DNA of 64,000 nt from Virgibacillus sp. SK37. Lineage in GTDB: Bacteria; Bacillota; Bacilli; Bacillales; Amphibacillaceae. The notes under the pieces were generated by a model that searched no databases, was not told where the DNA came from, and saw only the letters and a program-made list of their open reading frames with translations. Below are positions 8,179 to 17,581 of this stretch, one piece after another. Numbering within the stretch: the first letter of the stretch is position 1; every line of letters starts with the position of its first letter. The stretch lies in contig NZ_CP007161.1 of NCBI RefSeq assembly GCF_000725285.1, positions 1,039,911-1,103,910 on the forward strand, in the 5' to 3' direction. Both the position numbers and the translations under genes were made by a program.

Positions 8179-9369
8179 ATGCTGCAAGCAATGACAAAAA
8201 AAGGTGTGTTAGTCACTCTTCCACATGCTACCAGAAATGAAATAATGGAATGGAAGAAAGCACAAATGGAATTTTATTGCCCAGTCTGTAAGGAAAGGGT
8301 GATGATGAAGGCAGGAATAAAGAATATTGCTCATTTTGCGCATTATCAAGAAGGTGAGTGTACTGCAAATGAAGGAGGGGAAGGCGCGTATCATGAAAAA
8401 GGGAAGCTGGCTCTATATAACTGGGTAGCAGGACAGCAAATAAATGTGCAGCTGGAAGAGTATCTTCCACAAATACAGCAACGTCCCGATATGCTTGTGA
8501 ACTTGAAAGGAAGAAAAATAGCAATTGAATATCAATGTGTAAGAATCCCTACACATATTATTCAACAAAGAAATAAAGGCTATATGCTTGCCGGTATTAC
8601 ACCAATTTGGATTCTGGGCATGACTCTATTTCAGCGGAAGGTTGCCACTCAATTTAAAATAAACGATTTCTTAACCCAATTTATCCATCAATTTTCTCCT
8701 GATTATCCACTATGTATTTACTTTTTCTGTGCAGAAACATTTCAATTTTTATCTATCCATGACATTTATATTCTCCGTACAGGAACAGCTACTGGAAAAT
8801 TTCATATTCAATCACTTCCTACTATTGGTTTTCTTGATCTTTTTACATCCAAAAAAATAAAACCAAAAGAACTATATACCTTATGGATGAAAGAAAAGCA
8901 TCGGTTTAGGCTCTATCAACCAACTCGGCTTTTCGGAAAAAGTAAGAAATGGTATCAATGGCTTTATTTAAAAGGGTTACACCGTGAAACACTTCCATCC
9001 CTCATACATTTACCTGTAGTCTTTCAGATGAGAATGAAATCTCCCCTATACGAATGGCAGAGTCGACTGCTGTTGGATTATCTTTCCCCTATCCCAATAG
9101 GAGCAAGTTTTACGCTTTCCTCCTGTCATACCTTTCTCAGTCGCCATCATCAACTTACTGAGCAATTCCCACTGTTGCATTCACCAGCTAATCCTATTCA
9201 GGAATATCTGGAACATTTGGTAGTTCTAAAAATCCTCGATAGACTGAATGGCAACTATGTGAAACGGAGAGAAGTTAAAAAGCCCACTTCATTAGAGAAC
9301 GCGCTCGCTGCTGACAGAGTTGTTTTGGAAAAGCTTCTTAAACAAAATCCAAGCATGATTCCCCGTTAA
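8179..9369 (+). CDS. coiA: Competence protein CoiA-like
   Basis: CoiA is needed for DNA uptake or its processing during transformation; the family carries a nuclease-like core and an N-terminal zinc finger. Here, in 396 residues, a CPVCKERV pair of cysteines (about residues 35-45) and HFAHYQEGEC follow the N-terminus, then YHEKGK, and then a PD-(D/E)XK-like core RPDMLV ... IAIEYQC. An in-frame ATG at 8161 overlaps the GGAGGTGA ribosome site at 8163-8170, so ATG 8179 is the start. It lies between mecA and pepF, the usual order. The protein C-terminal half is poorly conserved in the family. Confidence 0.88.
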   Translation: MLQAMTKKGVLVTLPHATRNEIMEWKKAQMEFYCPVCKERVMMKAGIKNIAHFAHYQEGECTANEGGEGAYHEKGKLALYNWVAGQQINVQLEEYLPQIQQRPDMLVNLKGRKIAIEYQCVRIPTHIIQQRNKGYMLAGITPIWILGMTLFQRKVATQFKINDFLTQFIHQFSPDYPLCIYFFCAETFQFLSIHDIYILRTGTATGKFHIQSLPTIGFLDLFTSKKIKPKELYTLWMKEKHRFRLYQPTRLFGKSKKWYQWLYLKGLHRETLPSLIHLPVVFQMRMKSPLYEWQSRLLLDYLSPIPIGASFTLSSCHTFLSRHHQLTEQFPLLHSPANPIQEYLEHLVVLKILDRLNGNYVKRREVKKPTSLENALAADRVVLEKLLKQNPSMIPR

Positions 9370-9477
9370 TTCGTTATACTAAGTTATAAGGATTCCTATT
9401 TGCAGGAATTTTCTCATGTGTTCACGAATTACTATATAAAGAGAGAATTTTTTAATTGAATAGAAGGAGGATCTTTT

Positions 9478-11292
9478 ATGGCGAACTCAAAAACCAAAGC
9501 ATTGCCAAAGCGTGAGGAATTACCAAAAGAACGCACATGGAAATTAGAGGCTATTTTTGATACAGATGAATTATGGGAGAAAGAATTAAAACAACTACAA
9601 ACCGATATTCCCAAAATAGAAAAGTATCAAGGAAAATTGGCTGAGTCCTCTGATCAGCTGCTTGGTGTATTAAAGTTACAGGATGAATTATCCGAACGAT
9701 TAGGTAAGCTGTATACATATGCGCATATGCGCTATGACCAGGATACAACCAATTCATGGTATCAAGGACTAAATGCACAGGCTGAAAATGTGTTAACAAC
9801 TGCTTCAAGTGCAATGAGTTTCATCGTGCCGGAGATTTTAACGATGGATGAAACGAAGCTAAAGGACTTTTTAGAAGAGAACAAAGAGCTACAGGCATAT
9901 CAGAAGACATTGGACGAAATAAATCGACAGCGACCACATATCTTGAGCGAAAAAGAAGAGGCCTTACTGGCAGAAGCATCTGATCCCATGTCAAGTGCGT
10001 CTCAGACATTTGGCATGTTGAATAATGCGGATTTAACATTCCCAACGATCAAAAATGAAGACGGGGAAGAAGTTGACTTAACACATGGCAGATATATTGG
10101 TTTTCTTGAATCAAAGGATCGAAGTGTAAGAGAAGCTGCTTTTAAAGGAATGTACGATACCTATGGAAAATTTAAAAACACTTTTTCTTCCACGCTAAGT
10201 GGTAATATTAAGAAAGACAATTTTTATGCTAAGGTACGGAATTATGAATCTGCCAGGCAATCTGCTTTAGATGATAATAATATTCCTGAAAAAGTGTACG
10301 ACAATTTAGTCGAAGCGGTAAATGAAAAACTTCCATTACTTCATCGTTATGCGGAACTAAGAAAGAAAGTATTGAAGCTGGATGAATTGCATATGTATGA
10401 TCTTTTCACACCTCTAGTACAGGATATAGATATGAAGATTCCATACGAAGAAGCTCAAAAAAATGTGTTAGAAGCACTCGCTCCACTTGGTGAAGAATAT
10501 GTGGATATTGTGAAAGAAGGGTATGAGAATCGCTGGATTGACGTGGAAGAAAATAAAGGAAAACGCAGTGGTGCTTATTCTTCAGGTGCATATGGTACGA
10601 ATCCATATATCTTATTAAATTGGCAGGATAACGTAAACGATATGTTTACACTTGCCCACGAGCTCGGCCATTCCGTGCATAGTTACTATACGCGTAAGTT
10701 TCAGCCTTTCCGCTATGGAAACTATTCTATTTTTGTGGCAGAGGTTGCATCGACAACGAATGAAGCTTTGTTAAATGATTATATGTTGAAAAATGTAGAG
10801 GATGAAAAGCAAAAACTCTATTTATTAAACCACTTTTTGGAAGGGTTCCGTGGCACTGTATTTCGCCAGACGATGTTTGCAGAGTTTGAGCATGATATCC
10901 ATGTAAGAGCACAAAATGGGGAAGCTTTAACTGCAGATAAGTTAACAGAGTTATATTATGATCTAAACAAAAAATACTTCGGTGATGCAGTAGTCTCTGA
11001 TGAAGAAATCGGCTTGGAATGGGCGAGAATCCCACATTTTTATTACAATTATTATGTGTATCAATATGCAACAGGTTATTCTGCTGCAATGGCTCTATCG
11101 AATAATATTTTGCATGAGAAGGAAGGCGCTGTAACTCGTTACCTTGATTTTCTGAAGGCGGGAAGTAGTGACTATCCTATTGAGGTACTTAAAAAAGCAG
11201 GTGTTGATATGACATCCAAACAACCAATCCTTGATGCATTAGATGTATTTGAAGAAAAGCTAAATGAAATGGAAAAACTACTATTAAAATAA
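9478..11292 (+). CDS. pepF: Oligoendopeptidase F
   Basis: Cytoplasmic M3-family zinc metallopeptidase that cuts oligopeptides of roughly 7-17 residues. At 604 residues it has the usual length. The zinc site HELGH appears in TLAHELGHSVHSYYT (about residue 390), with the third ligand expected in FVAEVASTTNE about 25 residues later. A strong AAGGAGG ribosome site precedes the ATG. It is followed by a terminator and then by the RoxS small RNA, an arrangement also found in staphylococci around RsaE (from memory). Confidence 0.95.
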   Translation: MANSKTKALPKREELPKERTWKLEAIFDTDELWEKELKQLQTDIPKIEKYQGKLAESSDQLLGVLKLQDELSERLGKLYTYAHMRYDQDTTNSWYQGLNAQAENVLTTASSAMSFIVPEILTMDETKLKDFLEENKELQAYQKTLDEINRQRPHILSEKEEALLAEASDPMSSASQTFGMLNNADLTFPTIKNEDGEEVDLTHGRYIGFLESKDRSVREAAFKGMYDTYGKFKNTFSSTLSGNIKKDNFYAKVRNYESARQSALDDNNIPEKVYDNLVEAVNEKLPLLHRYAELRKKVLKLDELHMYDLFTPLVQDIDMKIPYEEAQKNVLEALAPLGEEYVDIVKEGYENRWIDVEENKGKRSGAYSSGAYGTNPYILLNWQDNVNDMFTLAHELGHSVHSYYTRKFQPFRYGNYSIFVAEVASTTNEALLNDYMLKNVEDEKQKLYLLNHFLEGFRGTVFRQTMFAEFEHDIHVRAQNGEALTADKLTELYYDLNKKYFGDAVVSDEEIGLEWARIPHFYYNYYVYQYATGYSAAMALSNNILHEKEGAVTRYLDFLKAGSSDYPIEVLKKAGVDMTSKQPILDALDVFEEKLNEMEKLLLK

Positions 11293-11299
11293 AGAAAAA

Positions 11300-11336
11300 A
11301 GCAGGATGCACCTAACTTGGTCGCATCCTGTTTTTT
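11300..11336 (+). terminator. Terminator of pepF
   Basis: Stem CAGGATGC / GCATCCTG followed by TTTTTT. Confidence 0.85.
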
Positions 11337-11353
11337 ACTTAGCAAATGTGAAT

Positions 11354-11539
11354 TTAACGCATGCCACGGTAAACGCGCCTGGTTGGTCTGTTAGTAAATG
11401 AGTACACTGTAAGATAAATAGAAATGAATAATAATGGCAGTGTAATATAGAGCGGGATGACTGACATTAACCCAAGAATATTAATGAAAAAAGCGAACAA
11501 TGTTAATAGGATAAATAAAAAAGGAAGCACATTTTGCAT
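11354..11539 (-). CDS. Small membrane protein, unknown function
   Basis: A 61-residue protein with two strongly hydrophobic segments (about residues 4-26 and 29-48) and a basic C-terminus (RPTRRVYRGMR), so probably a two-pass membrane protein with both ends inside. A good ribosome site (AGGAGTG, nine bases before ATG) supports it as real. I do not recognise the family. It is transcribed convergently with pepF. Confidence 0.6.
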   Translation of the reverse strand: MQNVLPFLFILLTLFAFFINILGLMSVIPLYITLPLLFISIYLTVYSFTNRPTRRVYRGMR

Positions 11540-11616
11540 GAACCATCACTCCTGTCAACTATTTAATCCTTCTATTTGATAATATGAACAGCTTGAAATA
11601 ATTAGAAGTGACACTT

Positions 11617-11668
11617 TTGTGAAATTATGAACATACTTATTGATAGGAAGATAATTTGCTGTTATAGT
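11617..11668 (+). promoter_or_regulatory. Promoter of roxS with a Rex-like half site
   Basis: TTGATA (11640-11645), 17-base spacer, TATAGT (11663-11668): a strong SigA promoter. Immediately upstream TTGTGAAATTATGAACAT (11617-11634) has a perfect left half of the Rex operator (TTGTGAA) and a partial right half. B. subtilis roxS is known to be controlled by ResD and Rex, which agrees. Confidence 0.75.
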
Positions 11669-11674
11669 ATTATT

Positions 11675-11793
11675 TGTAAGATGACAAACAAAACCCCTTT
11701 GTTTGAATCATGAAACTTTCTCCCATCCCCCTTTGTATAAATACAAAGAGAGATAATAAGGATATACGCTGCCCCGTATATCCTTATTTTATT
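11675..11793 (+). ncRNA. roxS: Small regulatory RNA RoxS / RsaE
   Basis: About 119 nt. It contains the two conserved C-rich stretches of the RsaE/RoxS family: ACCCCTTTGTTTGAA (11694-11708) and TTTCTCCCATCCCCCTTTGT (11717-11736). These unpaired CCC-containing regions pair with ribosome sites of mRNAs for central metabolism and redox balance. It ends in a terminator (AAGGATATAC 11758-11767 / GTATATCCTT 11776-11785, then ATTTTATTT). Its own SigA promoter ends 6 bases before the predicted start. The location between pepF and yjbH matches the position I recall for RsaE in staphylococci. The exact 5' end is inferred from the -10 box. Confidence 0.88.
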
Positions 11794-12005
11794 TCCAAAA
11801 GTATGTGATAATCTGAACGAATACTTCTATTTAAATTTTCTCCTCAATTACATCTGTACACTGGCCAAATATGGATTATCTAATTTCCATCTTTTTTAGA
11901 ATCAAAATAGCCCAACATACGCGGGAAGTAGCTCTTATTGACAAAAATGCAGTAAAGCTAAACGCTTTCCTTATAAATAAAAAATGAGCCTTACATCGGC
12001 TCACT

Positions 12006-12899
12006 TTACAATAAATAGTTCCAAAAATTCCCGTATTTTGCTGGAAGCTTGCTAACCTTCCTTTTTAACTGCAGCTTTTTCATTTCTTTTTCGGCCTTTG
12101 CTACCGTCCAATCATAGACAACTGCTACTTCTTTTGTAGCAATACTGCCATACATGGCTACAAAATCTTCCAAAGGCGGCTTCTCAGATGGAATAGGCGA
12201 TTTTTGCAGTATCTCTTTTAATACCCTTACATAGATATCATATGGATATAAGCCGGATATTTTAATCCCTTGGTCGTCACTCATCTGATTAAAAAATACA
12301 ATTGTAGGAATATAATCGACTTCCATCTCTTGGGTTAATTTTAAGTCACATTGGAAGGCTTTTTTTGCAGATGCAGAATATAAGTCGTTTTCAAATTCAT
12401 TAACATCCAGATTTGCTTCCTGCGCACATTGTAGCAGAACATCTTTTTCAGAGATATTCAGTTTATTTAAAAAGGCATTTTCTTGAATTCTGCGCAAAAA
12501 TACCTTACCTGCTTTTTTACCTTGAAGCTCAGCAGCTTTAACTGCCAAGGACGCGATCCAAGGAGAGGAAATAGGATTATCAATCCAAATATCGCCATCA
12601 CAACTCATTCCGGTTCGCTTTGCCGTTTTTTCCCATATATCCCGGAGCTTAATTGGTTTATCGAACTGATCTTTGTTTAGATGATTTAAATGCCCACTGA
12701 CAATGGGTTGTATGGTGAAAAATCGTCCATATTCAATCGTCAGCTTTTTGATATAGGGTTCCAGCGACCAGCATTCCGGGCAAAGAGGGTCAACAAAAAC
12801 ATACATTTCAATTGGCTTCTGGACTAAATCGATATAGCTATATTTCAGCGATGTGTTTGTACAGGTTGAGCCTTGAAGCTCACTTGAATTCCCACTCAC
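12006..12899 (-). CDS. yjbH: ClpXP adaptor protein YjbH (Spx degradation)
   Basis: YjbH binds Spx and delivers it to ClpXP; oxidation or aggregation of YjbH frees Spx. The 297-residue protein has a DsbA-like fold with the CxxC in [13 protein letters not shown] (about residues 36-48). The start is GTG at 12899, with AAAGGAG seven bases upstream. The globin gene yjbI lies 17 bases upstream on the same strand, so the two are co-transcribed, as in B. subtilis. Confidence 0.93.
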   Translation of the reverse strand: MSGNSSELQGSTCTNTSLKYSYIDLVQKPIEMYVFVDPLCPECWSLEPYIKKLTIEYGRFFTIQPIVSGHLNHLNKDQFDKPIKLRDIWEKTAKRTGMSCDGDIWIDNPISSPWIASLAVKAAELQGKKAGKVFLRRIQENAFLNKLNISEKDVLLQCAQEANLDVNEFENDLYSASAKKAFQCDLKLTQEMEVDYIPTIVFFNQMSDDQGIKISGLYPYDIYVRVLKEILQKSPIPSEKPPLEDFVAMYGSIATKEVAVVYDWTVAKAEKEMKKLQLKRKVSKLPAKYGNFWNYLL

Positions 12900-12916
12900 A
12901 TCGATTCTCCTTTCTC

Positions 12917-13297
12917 CTATTCTGGTGTGTTCATCATGTGATTTGCTGTTAGGGTCAATTTTTCAAATATAGCTGTACGGTACGGTTCTTCAATTTCAGC
13001 TTCTTCAAGCGCTTCGTTCATACATTCAAGCCAAGCATCACGGCGTGTTGGAGTTATTTCAAATGGTAGGTGTCTTCTTCGCATCATTGGATGACCACGT
13101 TCCTCGGAAAAAAGAGGGGGCCCACCAAAGAATTGAGTGAGAAATAACGTTTGTTTTCGTGCAGTCTCAGTTAAGTCCTCTGGAAATATAGGTATAAGTT
13201 TGGGATGGACTCCCACTCGTTTATAAAATGCTTGCACAATCCGGTGAATGGCCTCCGCACCACCAATGGCCTCATATATAGAACCAGGTCTATTCAT
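12917..13297 (-). CDS. yjbI: Truncated haemoglobin YjbI (group II)
   Basis: A 126-residue group II (trHbO-type) globin. Family signatures are YEAIGG near the N-terminus, the [22 protein letters not shown] segment holding the E-F region, and the proximal-histidine motif in this stretch (RRRHLPF). These proteins bind oxygen and can have peroxidase-like activity. ATG 13297 is preferred over ATG 13303 because the AGGAG site is only two bases from the latter. First gene of the yjbIH operon. Confidence 0.9.
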   Translation of the reverse strand: MNRPGSIYEAIGGAEAIHRIVQAFYKRVGVHPKLIPIFPEDLTETARKQTLFLTQFFGGPPLFSEERGHPMMRRRHLPFEITPTRRDAWLECMNEALEEAEIEEPYRTAIFEKLTLTANHMMNTPE

Positions 13298-13445
13298 CAA
13301 CATTACTCCTAGTATAAATTATAAATGTAGTTAAAAATAATCAAGCGCTTCGTTCTCCATAGGACAACAAGCCTTAATTGTATATATTGTAGCAACGTAA
13401 ATGGACCTGGGCAACTAATCTGATTTAAAGTTACTTTTTAACGTC

Positions 13446-14012
13446 TTATAGTGTTTTGAAAAAACGTTGTATTTTATTTGGTGTAGGTCTTTTAGGAATT
13501 TGAAAGTCCTTGAGAATTTGATTGAATCTCATTTCTCCCAATGTTTCTGAACTGGCTTCGAGTTCCAGCTCGTAGTCAGTTACTCCATTATATGTGCTGT
13601 AGTCAAGGACAAGTACAATGTCTTGATATTCTATTTCGTTTCGCTCCGTTATAAGACTTCCAAAGTAATGGAGTTCCTCAACAGCTATTCCTTTTTTCAT
13701 TAATTGTGCCATTGTGTGAGGTTTGGGGATTGGTGCGTCTTCCATCCATTGTTTTGCTTCATCGTGTATTAAATTATCATGTGTTTCCAGCAGACCTGTC
13801 GAATGTGGCTCTTTTAATGTAAGTTTATACTGTCCGTTTTTTTCTCTGATTCGTAATGCACATCCGTTTTTCTTTAAGGCAAAATCCTTTGTTTCAAAAT
13901 AATGATTGGTCTGTGTTTGAATAGGATTCGTAAAAGGTAAATGAGTTAACAGATGATTATATTCATCTTCTGTAAGTAGATTTTTATATTCGATTTCAAT
14001 TTCTTGTGCCAC
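13446..14012 (-). CDS. yjbK: CYTH domain protein YjbK
   Basis: A 188-residue CYTH (adenylate cyclase / thiamin triphosphatase) domain protein. It begins with the family hallmark ExExK (EIEIEYKNLL, residues 4-13), followed by NHYFETKDFALKKNGCALRIREKNGQYKLTLK with the alternating basic and acidic residues that line the tunnel. These proteins act on triphosphate groups; the substrate is not known. The start is GTG at 14012 with a GGGGGA ribosome site. It is divergent from yjbM. Confidence 0.88.
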   Translation of the reverse strand: MAQEIEIEYKNLLTEDEYNHLLTHLPFTNPIQTQTNHYFETKDFALKKNGCALRIREKNGQYKLTLKEPHSTGLLETHDNLIHDEAKQWMEDAPIPKPHTMAQLMKKGIAVEELHYFGSLITERNEIEYQDIVLVLDYSTYNGVTDYELELEASSETLGEMRFNQILKDFQIPKRPTPNKIQRFFKTL

Positions 14013-14311
14013 TAGTATTCCCCCATCTAAAAAAGGTTACTATTGATTATGGCTAATTTAAAATAAATATGCAATGATTAGCCATTGTGGAAGATTATGA
14101 TACAATAATGGGGATGAAACAGACAGGTGTTTAGTCAAACTTTTTAATGTAAGAATATATGCTGTTAAGCTCGTTGTCAGCATCAAAATTAAGCCTAACT
14201 ATACGTAGCTGATAGCGTCACTTTATTTCCAAGTATTTCCTTTATTAGAGTCGATGATGACACATATGCTTTTCTTACAACTGAAGACCTGAAAAACAGG
14301 TGGTGTAGATA

Positions 14312-14920
14312 ATGAATTGGGGAGCAAAATTAGCGCCTTATGCACAGGTGGTTGAAGAACTGAAAATAAAATTAAAAGGTATTCGCAAACAATTTGAATA
14401 TGAATCAAGACACTCGCCGATTGAGTTTATAACCGGTAGAGTAAAACCAATTCCAAGCATTTTGGAAAAAGCGGAAGCAAGAGGGATTTGTCTTGAAAAT
14501 ATTGACCGGGATATGCAGGATATAGCTGGTGTACGAGTCGTATGTCAATTTGTGGACGATATCTATACAGTTGTTAAAATGATTCGTTCCCGACAAGATT
14601 TTAACATTATCGAGGAAAAGGATTATATATCAGAAAAGAAAGACAGTGGTTATCGGTCCTATCACATCATAATTGATTATCCGGTGGAAACAATTGATGG
14701 AATGAAAAAAATAATTGCAGAAATACAAATTCGAACATTGGCAATGAATTTCTGGGCTACAAATGAACATTCCCTTAATTATAAGTATAAAGGAAGAATT
14801 CCAACAGAAATTAAGGAAAGATTACAGCGAGCTGCAGAAGCAGCATTCAAACTAGATGAAGAAATGTCTGCAATAAAACATGAAGTCCAAGAAGCACAAC
14901 GAATATTCCATAGAAAATAA
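14312..14920 (+). CDS. yjbM: Small alarmone synthetase YjbM (SasB / RelQ)
   Basis: Single-domain (p)ppGpp synthetase of 202 residues, lacking hydrolase, TGS and ACT domains. Visible motifs are the ATP-binding region (PIEFITGRVKPIPSILEK), DIAGVRVVCQFVDDIY, and DSGYRSYHIII with EIQIRT at the pyrophosphate transfer site. RelQ-type enzymes form tetramers and respond to cell-wall stress and to pppGpp. RBS GGTGG precedes ATG. With nadK 36 bases downstream it forms the yjbM-nadK-yjbO operon. Confidence 0.95.
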   Translation: MNWGAKLAPYAQVVEELKIKLKGIRKQFEYESRHSPIEFITGRVKPIPSILEKAEARGICLENIDRDMQDIAGVRVVCQFVDDIYTVVKMIRSRQDFNIIEEKDYISEKKDSGYRSYHIIIDYPVETIDGMKKIIAEIQIRTLAMNFWATNEHSLNYKYKGRIPTEIKERLQRAAEAAFKLDEEMSAIKHEVQEAQRIFHRK

Positions 14921-14956
14921 TAGTGGCAAACGCTCATAAAGGGGGATGATTAGAAA

Positions 14957-15760
14957 ATGAAATTTAAAATTGTATCAAAAGGCGATGAGCGCTCCAATAG
15001 GATAAAAGCAACGATGAAGCAGTATTTAATTGAATTTGATTTGGAATATGATCGAAAAGAGCCGGACCTTGTTATTTCAGTTGGTGGAGATGGTACGCTC
15101 TTGGAAGCTTTCCATCGCTATGTCCACCGCCTAGACTCCACCGCCTTTATTGGAGTACATACAGGGCATTTAGGTTTTTATGCGGATTGGGTTCCAGATG
15201 AAGTTGAAAAGCTCATCATTGAAATAGCCAAAACACCTTTTCAAGTGGTGGAATACCCATTATTAGAGGTAACTATCCGTTCCAAAACAGGAGGAACAGA
15301 GGACCGTTTTCTAGCTTTAAACGAAGCTACGATAAAAACTGCTGACGGATCGGTCGTGTTCGATGTGGAAATTAAGGGAGAACATTTTGAGACCTTCCGC
15401 GGAGACGGTTTGTGTGTTTCTACACCTTCAGGAAGTACAGCGTATAACAAAGCATTAGGGGGAGGGATTATCCATCCTTCCTTAGATGCTATCCAACTAA
15501 CAGAAATGGCATCAATTAATAATCGGGTATTCCGGACGATCGGATCGCCATTAATTTTGCCGAAACACCATACCGCGCTTTTAAAGCCAATGGTTGACCG
15601 CAGCTTTTTAATTGCAATTGATCACTTTACAACAAACTATGTGAATGTGAAATCCATTCAATGTCGAGTTGCAGAGGAAAGAGTCCGCTTTGCAAGATTC
15701 CGGCCATTTCCATTCTGGAATCGTGTACGGGATTCCTTTGTGGCAGAAGAAGATGACTAA
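14957..15760 (+). CDS. nadK: NAD kinase
   Basis: Phosphorylates NAD to NADP. At 267 residues it has the size of the short Bacillus enzyme. Conserved motifs are [12 protein letters not shown] (about residues 43-54), the NEATIK segment and the glycine-rich [17 protein letters not shown] loop. RBS GGGGGATGA precedes the ATG. Second gene of the yjbM operon; coupling of NADP supply with the alarmone synthetase gene is conserved in Bacillus. Confidence 0.96.
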   Translation: MKFKIVSKGDERSNRIKATMKQYLIEFDLEYDRKEPDLVISVGGDGTLLEAFHRYVHRLDSTAFIGVHTGHLGFYADWVPDEVEKLIIEIAKTPFQVVEYPLLEVTIRSKTGGTEDRFLALNEATIKTADGSVVFDVEIKGEHFETFRGDGLCVSTPSGSTAYNKALGGGIIHPSLDAIQLTEMASINNRVFRTIGSPLILPKHHTALLKPMVDRSFLIAIDHFTTNYVNVKSIQCRVAEERVRFARFRPFPFWNRVRDSFVAEEDD

Positions 15761-15785
15761 TAATAGAGAAAGCGAATGAGTATAC

Positions 15786-16679
15786 ATGGAATGGAAGATC
15801 GAACCTTTCTATGATGGAAAGCTAATTCGGGACTATTTACAAGAGGTCCAAGGCTTTTCCAAAAGAATTATGAAGGCTTTGAAATATGACGGTGGAGAGT
15901 TACTCGTTAATGGGAATCCGGAAACTGTTACATTTAAATTATCTGCAGGAGATACGTTGTCGATCTTATTTCCTCCTGAGCAAAAGGGGAGCTATATGAA
16001 GGCGGAAGAAATTCCGGTGGATATTGTGTATGAGGATGACGGACTTCTCGTATTGAATAAATCTGCCGGAATGCCAGTTAGTCCCTCCTATCAACATACT
16101 TCCGGAACGGTTGCCAATGCACTGCTTGGTTACTATGAAAAAATGGACATTCCTTATACTATTCATATTGTTACCCGTCTGGACAGGGATACTTCCGGAT
16201 TGATGCTTGTTGCAAAGCACCGTTACAGTCATTCTTTATTGTCAGTCCAACAACAAACAGGAGCAGTGAAAAGGAAATATAAAGCAATTTTACAAGGGCA
16301 CTTGCCTGAGAAAAATGGGATTATAGATTATCCTATCGGAAGAAAAGAAGGCTCGATTATTGAAAGAACGGTCGTAGAAGATGGTAAACATGCAATCACG
16401 CATTATCGAATTACCAAGGAATGGATAGAGCATTCTCTTGCTGATGTTCAGCTAGAAACAGGAAGGACACATCAGATTAGGGTCCACTTTTCTTATATGG
16501 GGTATCCACTGGCGGGAGATGATCTCTATGGGGGGTCGAAACAATGGATGAACAGGCAGGCTCTCCATTGCGATGAGCTATCCTTTGTACACCCTTTTAC
16601 AAAAAAGCAAATGCAGTTCTGTGCACCACTACCGGCAGATATGCAGGCAATGGTGCACAGAACTAATCAAAAGAGTTAA
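15786..16679 (+). CDS. yjbO: RluA/RluD-type pseudouridine synthase YjbO
   Basis: A 297-residue pseudouridine synthase of the RluA family. An S4-like N-terminal domain ([17 protein letters not shown]) is followed by the catalytic domain with [16 protein letters not shown] (the Asp of RLDRDTSG is catalytic), KRKYKAI, and [10 protein letters not shown]. The usual HRLD is TRLD here. The rRNA or tRNA target cannot be told from sequence. It is 26 bases after nadK, so part of the same operon, and its 3' end overlaps the convergent prpE by 17 bases. Confidence 0.92.
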   Translation: MEWKIEPFYDGKLIRDYLQEVQGFSKRIMKALKYDGGELLVNGNPETVTFKLSAGDTLSILFPPEQKGSYMKAEEIPVDIVYEDDGLLVLNKSAGMPVSPSYQHTSGTVANALLGYYEKMDIPYTIHIVTRLDRDTSGLMLVAKHRYSHSLLSVQQQTGAVKRKYKAILQGHLPEKNGIIDYPIGRKEGSIIERTVVEDGKHAITHYRITKEWIEHSLADVQLETGRTHQIRVHFSYMGYPLAGDDLYGGSKQWMNRQALHCDELSFVHPFTKKQMQFCAPLPADMQAMVHRTNQKS

Positions 16680-17403
16680 ATTTCTCTTCAATAAAAGGCT
16701 GTTTTGAGGGAATTGTAATGGTTGTTTCTTCTGGCAGACGAAAAGCTGTCAATGCATTCCCAAAAACACAGCCAGTGTCAATGTTAATGGTTTTATTAAC
16801 AATTCGTGGTTTTTTGACTGGTGTATGCCCATATACAATCCAGTCATCACCATGATAAAGTTGTGCCCAATCCCGTCTTACAGGTCGGCCATCCTCATGT
16901 TTTTCACCAGTAATATCTCCATACAGGACAAAGGTTTTAACTTTTTTATCCGTTCTCCCAATATAGGAAGCCTTAATCCCTGCATGTGCGATTACAGCAT
17001 GGACTTCTGGAAGCTGCAGATAGAGCTCAGCTGCTTCGTACAACTGCATGAACTGATTTCGAATTTCCTTTTGCTTGTCATCTGAAAGTGATTTGAATTC
17101 AGCTACAGTCGTTTCTAACCCGTTGTTTTGCTTCACTTTATTCCCAAGGAAATAGCGGTATAGCTTGTTGCAATGATTTCCTGGAACATAATAAGCTTTT
17201 TTCGTTGCAATTACCATTTCGTAAACAAGCTGTATCACCTTAATGGAGGCGGGCCCACGATCTGTAATGTCACCAAGAAAGACAGGTATTCTTCCTTCGG
17301 GATGCGTGTATGTTGTGTCAGTTTTACGATATCCTAGCTTTTGAAGTAATTCTTGTAATTCCTCCAGGCAACCATGAACGTCGCCAATAACATCAATTTT
17401 CAT
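16663..17403 (-). CDS. prpE: Metallophosphatase PrpE (Ap4A hydrolase / protein phosphatase)
   Basis: PPP-family metallophosphoesterase, 246 residues. The metal-binding motifs are GDVHG (residues 7-11), GDITDRG and GNHCNK, in that order, with later His residues in AHAG and YGHT. B. subtilis PrpE hydrolyses diadenosine tetraphosphate and can dephosphorylate phosphotyrosine; a role in spore germination has been proposed. Start chosen at ATG 17403 ([12 protein letters not shown]) because AAAGGTGG lies eight bases upstream; an upstream in-frame GTG falls inside that site. Confidence 0.92.
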   Translation of the reverse strand: MKIDVIGDVHGCLEELQELLQKLGYRKTDTTYTHPEGRIPVFLGDITDRGPASIKVIQLVYEMVIATKKAYYVPGNHCNKLYRYFLGNKVKQNNGLETTVAEFKSLSDDKQKEIRNQFMQLYEAAELYLQLPEVHAVIAHAGIKASYIGRTDKKVKTFVLYGDITGEKHEDGRPVRRDWAQLYHGDDWIVYGHTPVKKPRIVNKTINIDTGCVFGNALTAFRLPEETTITIPSKQPFIEEKFNSFD

Positions 17404-17581
17404 TATCCTGACCACCTTTATAGGATGTATATTTCTGTAATTATAGTTGATTTCATAATAAAATTGAATTATTATTATCGAGGCGAATATACAGCCACGG
17501 GAATAGTATGGACTGTTTCAGTAACAATTAATTAGGGAATTTGAATACGTAGGCTTTCTGTTTGACGAAAGGGTGTATAAA

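Noticed and set aside
17416-17570. M-box magnesium riboswitch before mgtE
   Set aside because: The gap is short and none of the conserved M-box segments was found.
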